Numbered from the stretch's first letter, positions 1 to 6,337 are shown. The stretch: DNA of 6,966 bases from Bdellovibrionales bacterium (GCA_027320785.1 DAHVKR010000065.1:1-6966); one strand, 5' to 3'. Translations and numbers: made by a program. The notes: generated by a model from the letters alone, not told the origin.

Positions 1-1284
1 CCGATCGAGCTCGGTCTCGAGAAAAGGCGCGTGAAGAGATATCTTATTTCTGAAATTTCTCAAGCCATTTGGAGAAATGATCAAAACTGGGCCCGTGTTC
101 AAGATGGCTTCTATCGACTCCAAAATAGCTATCTCAGGATGATTGATAAGCTCGATATTCCAGAATCTGTTCGTCAGGACTGGAGAACGAGAATCGAAGA
201 AATTCAGTTGGTGCTACCGGGAGCCTTTCCCGCTATTTCAAATGATGAGTGTTCAACTACAACGGTCAATGCTTATTATTATACGTATTTGAACGTCCTC
301 ACAGTATGCGCGGGGGACTTCAATAGTGAAGATATCATTCAAACTTTAGCGCATGAAATGGGTCATGCTTTAGGAATAGATCGCAGTCAGTATCTTTTTA
401 AGATTAACTCTGCATTTGGCAAACGATTGGCTGATCTAAGAGGACAGGTTTGCCATCCTCAGACTTTTAGTTGTGATTCATGGAATGAGTATAAAAAACA
501 ATTTCCCAAACTCCTTTTGTCTTTGGATGGATTTAAGCCAGAGCTTCCCAAATTTCAAAGATGCTTAAAGCGCCGTCCAACATCAAAAACATTGGATAGC
601 GATGATATTGAGAGATTTGCTGAAACGATTGTATCGGATAAGATTTCAGATCTGGCTTCAAACGATCGCTTTTTGAGGATTACAAAAGATAAGATCCCCA
701 TGATCAATGGGAAGACTCAGAAAAATCCAAACTACTTAAATCCATGTAACTACTATCTTTGGAGTCAGGGTGAAGAGCCTATTGACGATGACCTGACAAC
801 TTTACTTTATTTTACAGCTGAATATCGCTGTTCTTCGTTACCGGGGGCTGAAAAGTTTAAAAGTGCGATTGAGACAGCTAAAAGTATGAGTACAGATATG
901 ATTGAATCCTCTTTAGAAGTGGAGGGGGAGTTTTCTTCTCGCGATATACTAGAATCAGAGGGATTTTCGTCGCCGCCTTATGAAAGATTTGCGGATGTTA
1001 TTGGAAGTTACGCTATGGCTGAATATTTACAGGGCTTAGCCTACAGGTGGGATCGGCAAAATCAGTACTTGGCCAGTAGCTCCTGGCAGTGTTCTCAGCC
1101 GAGTTTGGAGACTCATTTTCCAGATGAAAGTGCGATTGAAAAAACCTACATTTTTGATGAGCATACAGAAGGGGAGCAGCGTCGTAAAGAGCTCCTGTCG
1201 GCACCTATTCGGGAGGCTATAGGTTGCCAAAAAGACTTCGATTTTAAGGAATGTAGTCTCCCCTTTAAAAGTGATTTCCATTGA
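1..1284 (+). CDS. Putative exported zinc metallopeptidase, HExxH gluzincin (M13-like), 5' end missing
   Basis: The frame is open from base 1 with no stop, so the true start probably lies upstream; a GTG at 31 is the first possible start inside the window and residue numbers here count from it (417 residues). The zinc-binding helix is LAHEMGHALG, with H108, E109 and H112. A downstream ERFADVIG helix (E318, D322) has the ExxxD form of the third-ligand motif of M13/neprilysin peptidases, and the C-terminal stretch DEHTEGEQRRKELL...IGC (376-399) resembles the conserved M13 tail. A similar ERFAE motif (E194-E198) occurs earlier. Ten cysteines (74, 93, 141, 148, 178, 239, 267, 354, 399, 408) suggest a disulfide-bonded protein outside the cytoplasm; any signal peptide would lie before the window. 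The HExxH to E318 distance (about 206 residues) is much longer than in classical M13 enzymes (about 60), so family placement is tentative. Substrate is unknown. Confidence 0.72.
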   Translation, partial: PIELGLEKRRVKRYLISEISQAIWRNDQNWARVQDGFYRLQNSYLRMIDKLDIPESVRQDWRTRIEEIQLVLPGAFPAISNDECSTTTVNAYYYTYLNVLTVCAGDFNSEDIIQTLAHEMGHALGIDRSQYLFKINSAFGKRLADLRGQVCHPQTFSCDSWNEYKKQFPKLLLSLDGFKPELPKFQRCLKRRPTSKTLDSDDIERFAETIVSDKISDLASNDRFLRITKDKIPMINGKTQKNPNYLNPCNYYLWSQGEEPIDDDLTTLLYFTAEYRCSSLPGAEKFKSAIETAKSMSTDMIESSLEVEGEFSSRDILESEGFSSPPYERFADVIGSYAMAEYLQGLAYRWDRQNQYLASSSWQCSQPSLETHFPDESAIEKTYIFDEHTEGEQRRKELLSAPIREAIGCQKDFDFKECSLPFKSDFH

Positions 1285-1296
1285 CCCTTATGGGTC
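1283..1296 (+). other. Short perfect hairpin overlapping the metallopeptidase stop codon
   Basis: GACCC TTAT GGGTC can fold into a five-pair stem with a four-base loop, beginning inside the TGA stop (1282-1284). No T-run follows (the next bases are CACGGGG), so it lacks the form of an intrinsic terminator. It may slow or protect the 3' end of the message, or be chance. Confidence 0.3.
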
Positions 1297-1324
1297 CACG
1301 GGGTTAAGAAGATTCAACACTTGC

Positions 1325-1330
1325 GAGAGG
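1325..1330 (+). promoter_or_regulatory. Ribosome binding site that fixes the tatA start
   Basis: GAGAGG lies 8 bases before the ATG at 1339. The only longer alternative in this frame starts at a TTG (1321), upstream of this site, and would add six residues not expected in TatA. The ATG is therefore preferred. Confidence 0.65.
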
Positions 1331-1338
1331 GTGTCAGT

Positions 1339-1581
1339 ATGGATTTAGGATTACCAGAAATATTAGTCATTTTAGTTTTAGCTTTATTGCTTTTTGGGCC
1401 TTCAAAATTACCCGGTCTGGGGAAATCTATGGGTGAGGCTATTCGTGGATTTAAAAAGGGTCTTAAAGATGATGGCGAAGATAAAACAGCTCATCAGGAT
1501 CCTCATCAGCAAATCCAGCACAATGGTCAAAAAACAGACACAGCTCAGTCCACTCAAACAGAGCGGACCCCTAAGTCTTAA
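1339..1581 (+). CDS. tatA: Sec-independent (twin-arginine) protein translocase subunit TatA
   Basis: TatA oligomerises at the TatBC receptor to form the path for folded proteins crossing the inner membrane. The 80-residue product has the family layout: a very short N-terminus (MDLGLPE), one membrane helix at about 4-19, the hinge FGPSKLP (19-25), an amphipathic helix (about 26-43, LGKSMGEAIRGFKKG) and a hydrophilic, probably disordered tail (44-80) rich in Gln, His, Asp and Thr. The FGP-x-KLP-x-LG-x-x-x-G-x-A-I-x-x-FK pattern is diagnostic of TatA/E, and the short length fits TatA rather than TatB. No tatB or tatC gene is adjacent, so the rest of the complex is encoded elsewhere, as often happens outside enterobacteria. 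It sits 54 bases after the metallopeptidase gene with no obvious terminator between them. Confidence 0.93.
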   Translation: MDLGLPEILVILVLALLLFGPSKLPGLGKSMGEAIRGFKKGLKDDGEDKTAHQDPHQQIQHNGQKTDTAQSTQTERTPKS

Positions 1582-1686
1582 TCACAGTTGATTTTAAGAA
1601 ATGATTGGCAGCGGAACTTTAGTTCGTAGGTATATCCATGGCCTAGGGCAGCATTTGCAGGATGCCTTTTAGAGACAAGAAGAATC
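1582..1686 (+). other. Intergenic leader before the Nramp gene, with small hairpins and a possible 23-codon ORF
   Basis: This 105-base spacer contains GAAC-TTTA-GTTC (1614-1625), an arm pair TAGG/CCTA (1627-1630 with 1642-1645), and AGGGCA (1645-1650), which can pair with TGCCTT (1663-1668, one G-U) around a 12-base loop, followed by TTTT. It also holds an ATG-started ORF, 1601-1672, of 23 codons ending in TAG. I cannot match it to the manganese (yybP-ykoY) riboswitch consensus as I know it. No convincing -35/-10 pair is visible. The ribosome site before the Nramp ATG is a weak purine run (AAGAAGAA, 1678-1685). Confidence 0.35.
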
Positions 1687-3015
1687 ATGAAAAGAATTTT
1701 TCAATTACCGACAACGGCTACGGCTCCTTTTTGCCCGTCTGAGGTACAAGGGACTATTCCTGTGTCCGCTCGGCTGCCAGCTTGGAGAAAGTTTTTACTT
1801 TTTGTAGGGCCTGGGTTGCTTGTTTCTGTGGGGTATATGGATCCAGGCAATTGGGCGACGGATATTGAGGCAGGATCCAAGTATGGATCGAGTCTTCTGT
1901 TTGTTGTGCTCTTTTCAAGTTTAGCGGCCATTGTGCTGCAGTGTTTGAGTGTGAAATTGGGAGTGGTAACGGGAAAAGACTTAGCTCAAATGTGTCGGGC
2001 TCAGTACTCCCGTCCGGTGAATTATGCTCTTTGGATTTTAGCAGAGCTCGCCATTGTTGCCACCGACATCGCAGAGGTTTTGGGAGGGGCTCTTGCTTTT
2101 CATTTACTTTTGGGGTGTTCACTGAGCGCAGGGATAGGGATTACAGCTCTCGATACTTTAATTGTGTTGGGGCTGAAGGGAAAGGGATTTCGCCAAGTAG
2201 AGGCCATCGTTCTCGGGCTTGTGGCGACCATTGGGATTTGCTATTTATATGAGTTGATGATGGTAGGGCCTGATTGGAAAACGGTGGCCTTGGGTTTTAT
2301 TCCCGATATTAGACGTATTCAAAACGTAGAGCCTTTGTATTTAGCGATCGGAATTGTGGGGGCGACGGTCATGCCTCATAATTTGTATTTACATTCGTCC
2401 ATCGTACAAACAAGAAAAATAGATTCCATTCATGATGGCAAGAGAATGGCACTTAAGTGGGCCACGTTAGATACTGTTATTTCTTTGAGTCTTGCTTTTT
2501 TTATCAATGCTGCCATCTTGATACTGTCAGCCTCTGCCTTTCATCGTTATGGTCAAACAGTCACTGAAATCGATACGGCCTATCATCTGCTCGAGCCCCT
2601 TGTTGGAGGTATGGCAAGTTTTCTTTTTGCGATTGCTCTATTGGCATCGGGGCAGAGTTCAACATTTACGGGAACAATAGCTGGGCAAATACTTTTTGAA
2701 GGCTTTATGGATATTAAAATTCCATGCTGGCAGAGACGTTTGATCACGCGAGCATTAGCTCTGATTCCAGCCTGGATTGGTGTTCTTATATTAGGTGAGG
2801 GTTCGACGGGCAGGCTTTTGGTGATGACTCAGGTAGTGCTTAGCTTGCAGCTCCCATTCGCGATTTTTCCTCTTGTTCAATTTACCAGTCATAAGAAGTT
2901 AATGGGGCCATTTAAAAATGGATTTGTGCTAGAATGGACATCGTGGGTTCTTTTTGCTTTGATTTCTGGCGCCAATCTATGGCTGGTTGTGCAATTCCTT
3001 TTTCTAACACATTGA
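1687..3015 (+). CDS. mntH: Nramp family divalent metal/proton symporter (MntH-type)
   Basis: Nramp carriers import Mn(II), and often Fe(II), through the inner membrane driven by protons. The 442-residue product is of normal length for the family and has about 11 hydrophobic segments after a roughly 30-residue cytoplasmic N-terminus. Family signatures are clear. TM1 carries MDPGNW (51-56) with metal ligands D52 and N55. TM6 carries GATVMPHN (225-232) with A226, M229 and H231, at the same spacing as in structurally studied Nramps. Further marks are TGKDLAQ (95-101), a TDIAEVLGGALA segment (126-137) and TGTIAGQILFEGF (328-340). Met229 argues for a true transition-metal carrier rather than a magnesium or aluminium relative. 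Which of Mn, Fe or Zn it prefers cannot be read from sequence. It lies immediately upstream of a second metal-uptake set (31-base gap, no terminator), suggesting joint expression. Translation shadows of 100-120 residues inside it are not genes. Confidence 0.93.
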   Translation: MKRIFQLPTTATAPFCPSEVQGTIPVSARLPAWRKFLLFVGPGLLVSVGYMDPGNWATDIEAGSKYGSSLLFVVLFSSLAAIVLQCLSVKLGVVTGKDLAQMCRAQYSRPVNYALWILAELAIVATDIAEVLGGALAFHLLLGCSLSAGIGITALDTLIVLGLKGKGFRQVEAIVLGLVATIGICYLYELMMVGPDWKTVALGFIPDIRRIQNVEPLYLAIGIVGATVMPHNLYLHSSIVQTRKIDSIHDGKRMALKWATLDTVISLSLAFFINAAILILSASAFHRYGQTVTEIDTAYHLLEPLVGGMASFLFAIALLASGQSSTFTGTIAGQILFEGFMDIKIPCWQRRLITRALALIPAWIGVLILGEGSTGRLLVMTQVVLSLQLPFAIFPLVQFTSHKKLMGPFKNGFVLEWTSWVLFALISGANLWLVVQFLFLTH

Positions 3016-3038
3016 CCAGAATTCGCTTTTGATATGAA
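3012..3038 (+). promoter_or_regulatory. Possible promoter at the end of the Nramp gene
   Basis: TTGACC (3012-3017, five of six matches to a sigma-70 -35) overlaps the Nramp stop codon and is followed after 15 bases by TATGAA (3033-3038, four of six matches to a -10). The spacer is shorter than ideal. If used, transcription would start at about 3045, almost at the GTG of the next gene. This is weak evidence. Confidence 0.2.
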
Positions 3039-3046
3039 ATAGGCCC

Positions 3047-3433
3047 GTGCGAAAAAAGACTCGAATTATATCGATATGCTTGATTTTCATATTTGGCGTG
3101 CTGGTTTTAAAAAACTTAGCTCCGCTTTCTTTTGATTCAGGAGTCGATAACTGTAATGAATTCGGTCATATTCATTTCCATATCGATTATCTAAAGGTAA
3201 GCTCCCTTAAAAAATCAGTGCTGAAGTCATCGCACAGACCTGGAAGTCATGATCAGGATGAAAATTGTCACGAAGGGAAGTCCATCTTTTCTTATTCTCT
3301 TTTCCCTCATCGTATCTATGTGATTACCAATCCTCTTATTCGAATTTCTTTTCAAAAAGTTTGGGTTCTTCAGAATCCCTCTCCTAACCCTGATCTCGAG
3401 CCAAGGCGTAAACCTCCTAAGTTAGCGGCCTAG
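3047..3433 (+). CDS. Small membrane-anchored protein with His/Cys clusters, function unknown
   Basis: I do not recognise this 128-residue protein as a named family. It begins with a basic stretch (MRKKTR) and a hydrophobic helix (about 7-22) that should act as a signal anchor or uncleaved signal peptide, since no clear cleavage site or lipobox is seen; the rest would be periplasmic. Candidate metal ligands are C36, the alternating HIHFH (41-45), H63, H68 and the cluster ENCHEG (C74, H75, E76). The C-terminus is Pro-rich and basic (NPSPNPDLEPRRKPPK). The layout recalls small proteins at the head of metal-resistance operons, such as CzcI, but only by general form. Its place directly before a metal-uptake set supports a metal-sensing or metal-handling role; this is inference. 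An in-frame TGA at 3035-3037 precedes the start, so GTG 3047 is the only reasonable initiation codon. Its ribosome site is poor (AGG three bases away). Confidence 0.6.
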   Translation: MRKKTRIISICLIFIFGVLVLKNLAPLSFDSGVDNCNEFGHIHFHIDYLKVSSLKKSVLKSSHRPGSHDQDENCHEGKSIFSYSLFPHRIYVITNPLIRISFQKVWVLQNPSPNPDLEPRRKPPKLAA

Positions 3434-3476
3434 TTACGCTCTCATTTTTTATATTTCAAATTTATATCTAATCCTT

Positions 3477-3483
3477 AGAAAGG
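3477..3483 (+). promoter_or_regulatory. Ribosome binding site of the barrel gene, after an AT-rich spacer
   Basis: AGAAAGG lies 7 bases before ATG 3491. The 57-base spacer (3434-3490) is strongly AT-rich (T-run at 3445-3450, then TATATTTCAAATTTATAT). It could hold a promoter or a metal-regulator site, but I find no clean -35/-10 pair. A four-pair stem AGCG/CGCT (3424-3427 with 3437-3440) before the T-run is too weak to call a terminator. Confidence 0.55.
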
Positions 3484-3490
3484 TTTATCT

Positions 3491-4603
3491 ATGTCTATAG
3501 TATTATTACTTTTGGCATCAGCACTTTCACTGCCAGTGTGGGCTCAAACATCCAGTTTGAAAACTCCAAATATAAGTGCCAATGCTTTATTTCTTTATCA
3601 AAACTCAAATTTCCATCAGCAAGATCCTGATTTGAATAATATTGATCAGCAGCCAAATGGCTTTGATGTGCAGGAAACTGAACTGCAGATTTATTCGGAT
3701 GTGGACCCCTATACTCGGCTGAGCTTGCTTTTTTCGATTCATCCAAACTACGAGTCAAATGGCACGACAGTTGAGGAGAAATGGCAGATTGAGCCTGAAG
3801 AGGCCTATGCCGAATCCAACGTCATTCCAGATGTAACTCTTAAGATCGGTAAATTTAAAGCTTTCATGGGAAAACACAATACGCTTCATACACATGCGTA
3901 TCCTTTTGTCCTGGCACCTCTTGCGAACGTACATCTCCTGGGTGATGAGGGGCTTAATGATGCGGGAGTTTCAGCGGCCATTCTACTTCCGACCTCATGG
4001 TATAACGAATTAACTCTTCAGATATTGCGAGGGGCTGGTGAGAATACTGAATTTAGCTCGCCCACTCCCAGTGATAATGTGGGTCTTGTTCATTGGAAAA
4101 ACCTTTGGGATTTGTCAGACGCACTGACAATGGAGGCTGGCGTTTCCTATGCTCAAGGAGCCAATAACTATCAGGGCGATACGAAGTTAGCGGGTGCTGA
4201 TTGGACATTTAAATGGCGACCGACAACCGGAGGGAAGTATAAGTCCTGGATGTGGGCAACGGAGTATTTGTCTCGAACGCAGCAGAAGAAAAATACTTCG
4301 GATGAAAATGGCTCAGGATTGGCGACATGGTTTCAATACCAGTTTGCTGAAAGATGGGCGGCTCTTTATCGATTTGATAACTTAAAGATAACCGGCTCTT
4401 ATACTCCAACAGACTTACCTAATAAAGTATGGGAAAGGCATTCAGTGGCTCTTGTTTTTATGCCTTCAGAATTTTCATCATTCAAATTTGAGTATGATCA
4501 ACGCCATGGTGGAACTGTAAACAATAAAGGGGATAACACGGAAAAAGCCTTTTTCTTGCAAGCGAATTTTACAATTGGTTCTCACCCCGCACATTCTTAT
4601 TAA
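3491..4603 (+). CDS. Outer-membrane beta-barrel protein of the family linked to zinc uptake operons
   Basis: The 370-residue product has a hydrophobic signal peptide (cleavage expected after PVWA, residue 18), then a body of alternating polar and hydrophobic strands with many aromatic residues, ending in an aromatic-terminated last strand (FFLQANFTIGSHPAHSY, 354-370), as expected of a porin-like barrel assembled by Bam. The segment KIGKFKAFMGKHNTLHTHAYPF (119-139 region, with H129, H133, H135) followed by LLGDEGLNDAGVS (149-161) and the C-terminal G-x-HPAH-x-Y motif match my memory of barrel proteins found beside ZnuABC-type genes. Relatives are sometimes labelled TonB-dependent receptors, but I see no plug domain and the length is too short for one. 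Expected role: entry of zinc or a zinc complex into the periplasm, inferred from context. The gene is five bases upstream of the binding-protein region. The signal peptide's N-region lacks Lys or Arg, which is unusual; a TAG at 3476-3478 rules out an upstream start. Confidence 0.8.
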   Translation: MSIVLLLLASALSLPVWAQTSSLKTPNISANALFLYQNSNFHQQDPDLNNIDQQPNGFDVQETELQIYSDVDPYTRLSLLFSIHPNYESNGTTVEEKWQIEPEEAYAESNVIPDVTLKIGKFKAFMGKHNTLHTHAYPFVLAPLANVHLLGDEGLNDAGVSAAILLPTSWYNELTLQILRGAGENTEFSSPTPSDNVGLVHWKNLWDLSDALTMEAGVSYAQGANNYQGDTKLAGADWTFKWRPTTGGKYKSWMWATEYLSRTQQKKNTSDENGSGLATWFQYQFAERWAALYRFDNLKITGSYTPTDLPNKVWERHSVALVFMPSEFSSFKFEYDQRHGGTVNNKGDNTEKAFFLQANFTIGSHPAHSY

Positions 4604-4607
4604 GAGG
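4604..4607 (+). promoter_or_regulatory. Ribosome binding site that selects the second ATG of the binding-protein gene
   Basis: GAGG follows directly after the barrel stop codon. It is one base from the first ATG (4609), too close for initiation, but seven bases from the in-frame ATG at 4615, which is ideal. The latter also gives a normal signal peptide beginning MNKW. Confidence 0.7.
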
Positions 4608-4614
4608 TATGAAT

Positions 4615-5511
4615 ATGAATAAATGGATATTACTATTAACACTTTTTTCTTTTCAGATGACATGGGCTAAGATTCATGTCGCAACAACAACAACAGACTT
4701 GGCGGCTCTTGTTTCTCAAGTGGGAGGCGATAAGGTTGATGTCTTTTCAATCGCGAAAGGGACTCAAGACCCCCATCAAATTGAAGCGAAGCCTTCCTTT
4801 ATGGTGAAGTTGCGAGATACTCAATTGATAGTAGCTCAGGGTTTAGAATTGGAGACGGCATGGTTGACGCCTCTTATTCAGGGATCGCGTAACACAACTC
4901 TAAATGATAAAAGCCGAGTTCTAGAACTCGGTGGGTACTTGAATCCTATTGAAAAGCCAACGGGGATTGTTTCTCGCGCAGAGGGAGATGTACATCCAGG
5001 TGGAAACCCACACTTTCAATTGGATCCAATTCGCTTAGGAAAGGCAGCTCTTTTAGTTGCGGATAAATTATCTGACATAGATCCGGCCGATAAAGATTAT
5101 TTCACGAAAAATGCACAGAACTTTCAAAAGCATATGGAAGAAAAAGAAAAAGAGTGGCAGGCGAGGGTGAAAAAAACAGGATTAACTGAAATAGTCACTT
5201 ATCATAAAACATTCTCTTATTTTTGTGATCGTTTTCACTTGAAGTGCGATCTGCAACTCGAGCCCAAGCCCGGCATTCCACCAACCTCTAGCCACTTACT
5301 TTCTGTTGTTGATCAGATGAAAAAAAGAAATCTGAAAGTTGTTCTGATCGAAAATTTTTATGATGATGCAGCAGCTGGAATGCTGAAACAAAATATTCCG
5401 GGTGTTTATGTAAAACGAGTCGCCGTATCTGTTGGGGGAGACTCAGGCCTCGATACCAATGAAAAATTAATAGATAGCTTAGTTAAAACTCTTGAGGAGG
5501 CGTCAAAATAA
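4615..5511 (+). CDS. Periplasmic metal-binding protein of an ABC importer (ZnuA/TroA type, cluster A-I)
   Basis: Binds a transition metal, probably Zn(II), in the periplasm and delivers it to the permease encoded next. Numbered from ATG 4615 (298 residues), it has a signal peptide ending TWA (cleavage after A18), then the two-lobed cluster A-I fold. Expected ligands are H54 in DPHQIE, H133 in NPHFQLDP, H197 in TYHKTF and D280 in GLDTNEK. A His rather than Glu at the third position favours zinc over manganese by comparison with TroA/ZnuA versus PsaA. The EPKPGIPPTSSHL block (216-228) is a strong family mark. C204 and C211 could form a disulfide. The long His-rich loop of classical ZnuA is absent; only a short GDVHPGG stretch is found there. 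A longer form starting at ATG 4609 (300 residues) is possible but poorly spaced from the ribosome site. Its stop overlaps the permease start by one base, implying translational coupling. Confidence 0.92.
   Translation: MNKWILLLTLFSFQMTWAKIHVATTTTDLAALVSQVGGDKVDVFSIAKGTQDPHQIEAKPSFMVKLRDTQLIVAQGLELETAWLTPLIQGSRNTTLNDKSRVLELGGYLNPIEKPTGIVSRAEGDVHPGGNPHFQLDPIRLGKAALLVADKLSDIDPADKDYFTKNAQNFQKHMEEKEKEWQARVKKTGLTEIVTYHKTFSYFCDRFHLKCDLQLEPKPGIPPTSSHLLSVVDQMKKRNLKVVLIENFYDDAAAGMLKQNIPGVYVKRVAVSVGGDSGLDTNEKLIDSLVKTLEEASK
5494..5500 (+). promoter_or_regulatory. Strong ribosome binding site for the permease, inside the binding-protein gene
   Basis: GAGGAGG within the last codons of the preceding gene lies 10 bases before ATG 5511. 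With the TAATG stop/start overlap it supports coupled translation of binding protein and permease. Confidence 0.65.
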
Positions 5512-6323
5512 TGCAAGTCATTCAATTTTTAGCTGCGCCCTTTTGCCTCGCTTTTCTGCTCGTCGGTATTCATGCCTATTTAGGTTTGCATGTGTTGAAG
5601 AGAGAAGTGATTTTTGTGGATATTAGCTTGTCGCAAGTGGCTGCTCTTGGAGCTGCTATTAGTTTGTTCTTTGTTCGGGAAGGGGAAGGGGGGCTTTTGC
5701 CTCTCTTTCTTTCTTTGGGACTCTGCCTATTAGTGGCTTTCAGTTTAGCTTTACTAAAACGGTTTGAAAAATCAGTCTCGCAAGAGGCCCTCATCGGTAT
5801 GACCTATGCATTGGCCAGTGGAGCGCTCATTCTTGTGGCAGACCGCTTGCCTCATGGGGCTGAACATCTCAAAACGGCATTAGTCGGAAATATTCTCTTT
5901 GTCACCTGGGCTCAAGTGCTCGAAACATTTGCCGTCTATGTGGTGATTGGAATTATCCACTGGATTTTTCGAAAACAATTCTGGCGGGCTTCGGCAGGAG
6001 AACCGGGAACTTTTTGGTGGGATTTCTTGTTTTACTTTTTATTTGGTATTGTGATCACATTTTCTACGAGTCACGCAGGTGTCTTAGTCGTTTTCTCTAT
6101 TTTGGTGGCTCCGGCAGCATTGGCGTCGCGATATTTTAGTAAAGTATCCCAGCAGCTCATGTTGGCTTGGGTCGCAGGATTTTTGGGGCTCACGCTCTCA
6201 TTTGGTCTCAGCTATGCCTTTGATTTGCCATCTGGAGCAGCCATTGTCTGTGTTTTAACGAGCCTTTTTTTCTTGGCCTTATTAATTCGTGGAAAAGGGG
6301 TTTTACACTCGGCAAAACATTGA
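5511..6323 (+). CDS. Metal ABC importer permease, ABC-3 family (ZnuB-type)
   Basis: This is the inner-membrane channel subunit, which would work as a dimer with an ATPase and receive metal from the binding protein encoded just upstream. The 270-residue product has about eight or nine hydrophobic segments and is of usual length. Family marks are VIFVDISLSQVAALGAAIS (33-51), the HGAEHLKTALVGNIL segment (115-129), GVLVVFSILVAPAALASRY (190-208) and DLPSGAAIV (238-246). The VDISLSQVAALG variant belongs to a branch of metal permeases in which the usual LAHA segment is replaced. Its start overlaps the preceding stop (TAATG). No ABC ATPase gene lies between or beside these genes: the next ORF is a CLC transporter. 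Specificity for zinc is inferred from the binding protein and the barrel, not from this sequence. Confidence 0.9.
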   Translation: MQVIQFLAAPFCLAFLLVGIHAYLGLHVLKREVIFVDISLSQVAALGAAISLFFVREGEGGLLPLFLSLGLCLLVAFSLALLKRFEKSVSQEALIGMTYALASGALILVADRLPHGAEHLKTALVGNILFVTWAQVLETFAVYVVIGIIHWIFRKQFWRASAGEPGTFWWDFLFYFLFGIVITFSTSHAGVLVVFSILVAPAALASRYFSKVSQQLMLAWVAGFLGLTLSFGLSYAFDLPSGAAIVCVLTSLFFLALLIRGKGVLHSAKH

Positions 6324-6329
6324 TAATGT
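6317..6329. other. Inverted repeat spanning the permease stop codon
   Basis: ACATT-GAT-AATGT is a perfect five-base dyad with a three-base centre, covering the TGA at 6321-6323 and ending nine bases before the CLC start codon. It could be a small hairpin influencing downstream translation or an operator, but short AT-rich dyads are common by chance. Confidence 0.25.
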
Positions 6330-6337
6330 GAAATGAG

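Noticed and set aside
1..30. Dense restriction-like sites (GAGCTC, GGTCTC, CTCGAG) and an in-frame LEKR, resembling a cloning junction
   Set aside because: The frame runs smoothly into the metallopeptidase and each site is a common six-base word; nothing else in the window looks like vector. Chance is the simpler explanation.
1013..1281. Two minus-strand open frames across the end of the metallopeptidase gene
   Set aside because: They lie antisense to a well-supported coding region and show no recognisable motif or ribosome site.
1321..1338. TatA start at the TTG codon (1321)
   Set aside because: The ribosome site lies downstream of it and the added residues do not belong to the TatA N-terminus; ATG 1339 fits both.
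1754..2252. Overlapping open frames of about 100-120 codons inside the Nramp gene, on both strands
   Set aside because: Their translations look like shadow sequence (Pro-, Gln- or Arg-rich with no family motif), while the Nramp frame carries all the expected conserved residues.
1279..3017. Shared CATTGACC at the ends of the metallopeptidase and Nramp genes, as a repeated element
   Set aside because: An eight-base match covering a His codon and the TGA stop in both genes; flanking bases differ completely, so it is most likely coincidence.
3424..3450. Terminator after the His/Cys gene (AGCG/CGCT stem before a T-run)
   Set aside because: The stem has only four pairs with a nine-base loop, and four bases separate it from the T-run; too weak to call.
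6324..6337. Fluoride riboswitch before the CLC gene
   Set aside because: The gap is only 14 bases, and I see no fluoride-aptamer-like sequence in the preceding permease end.
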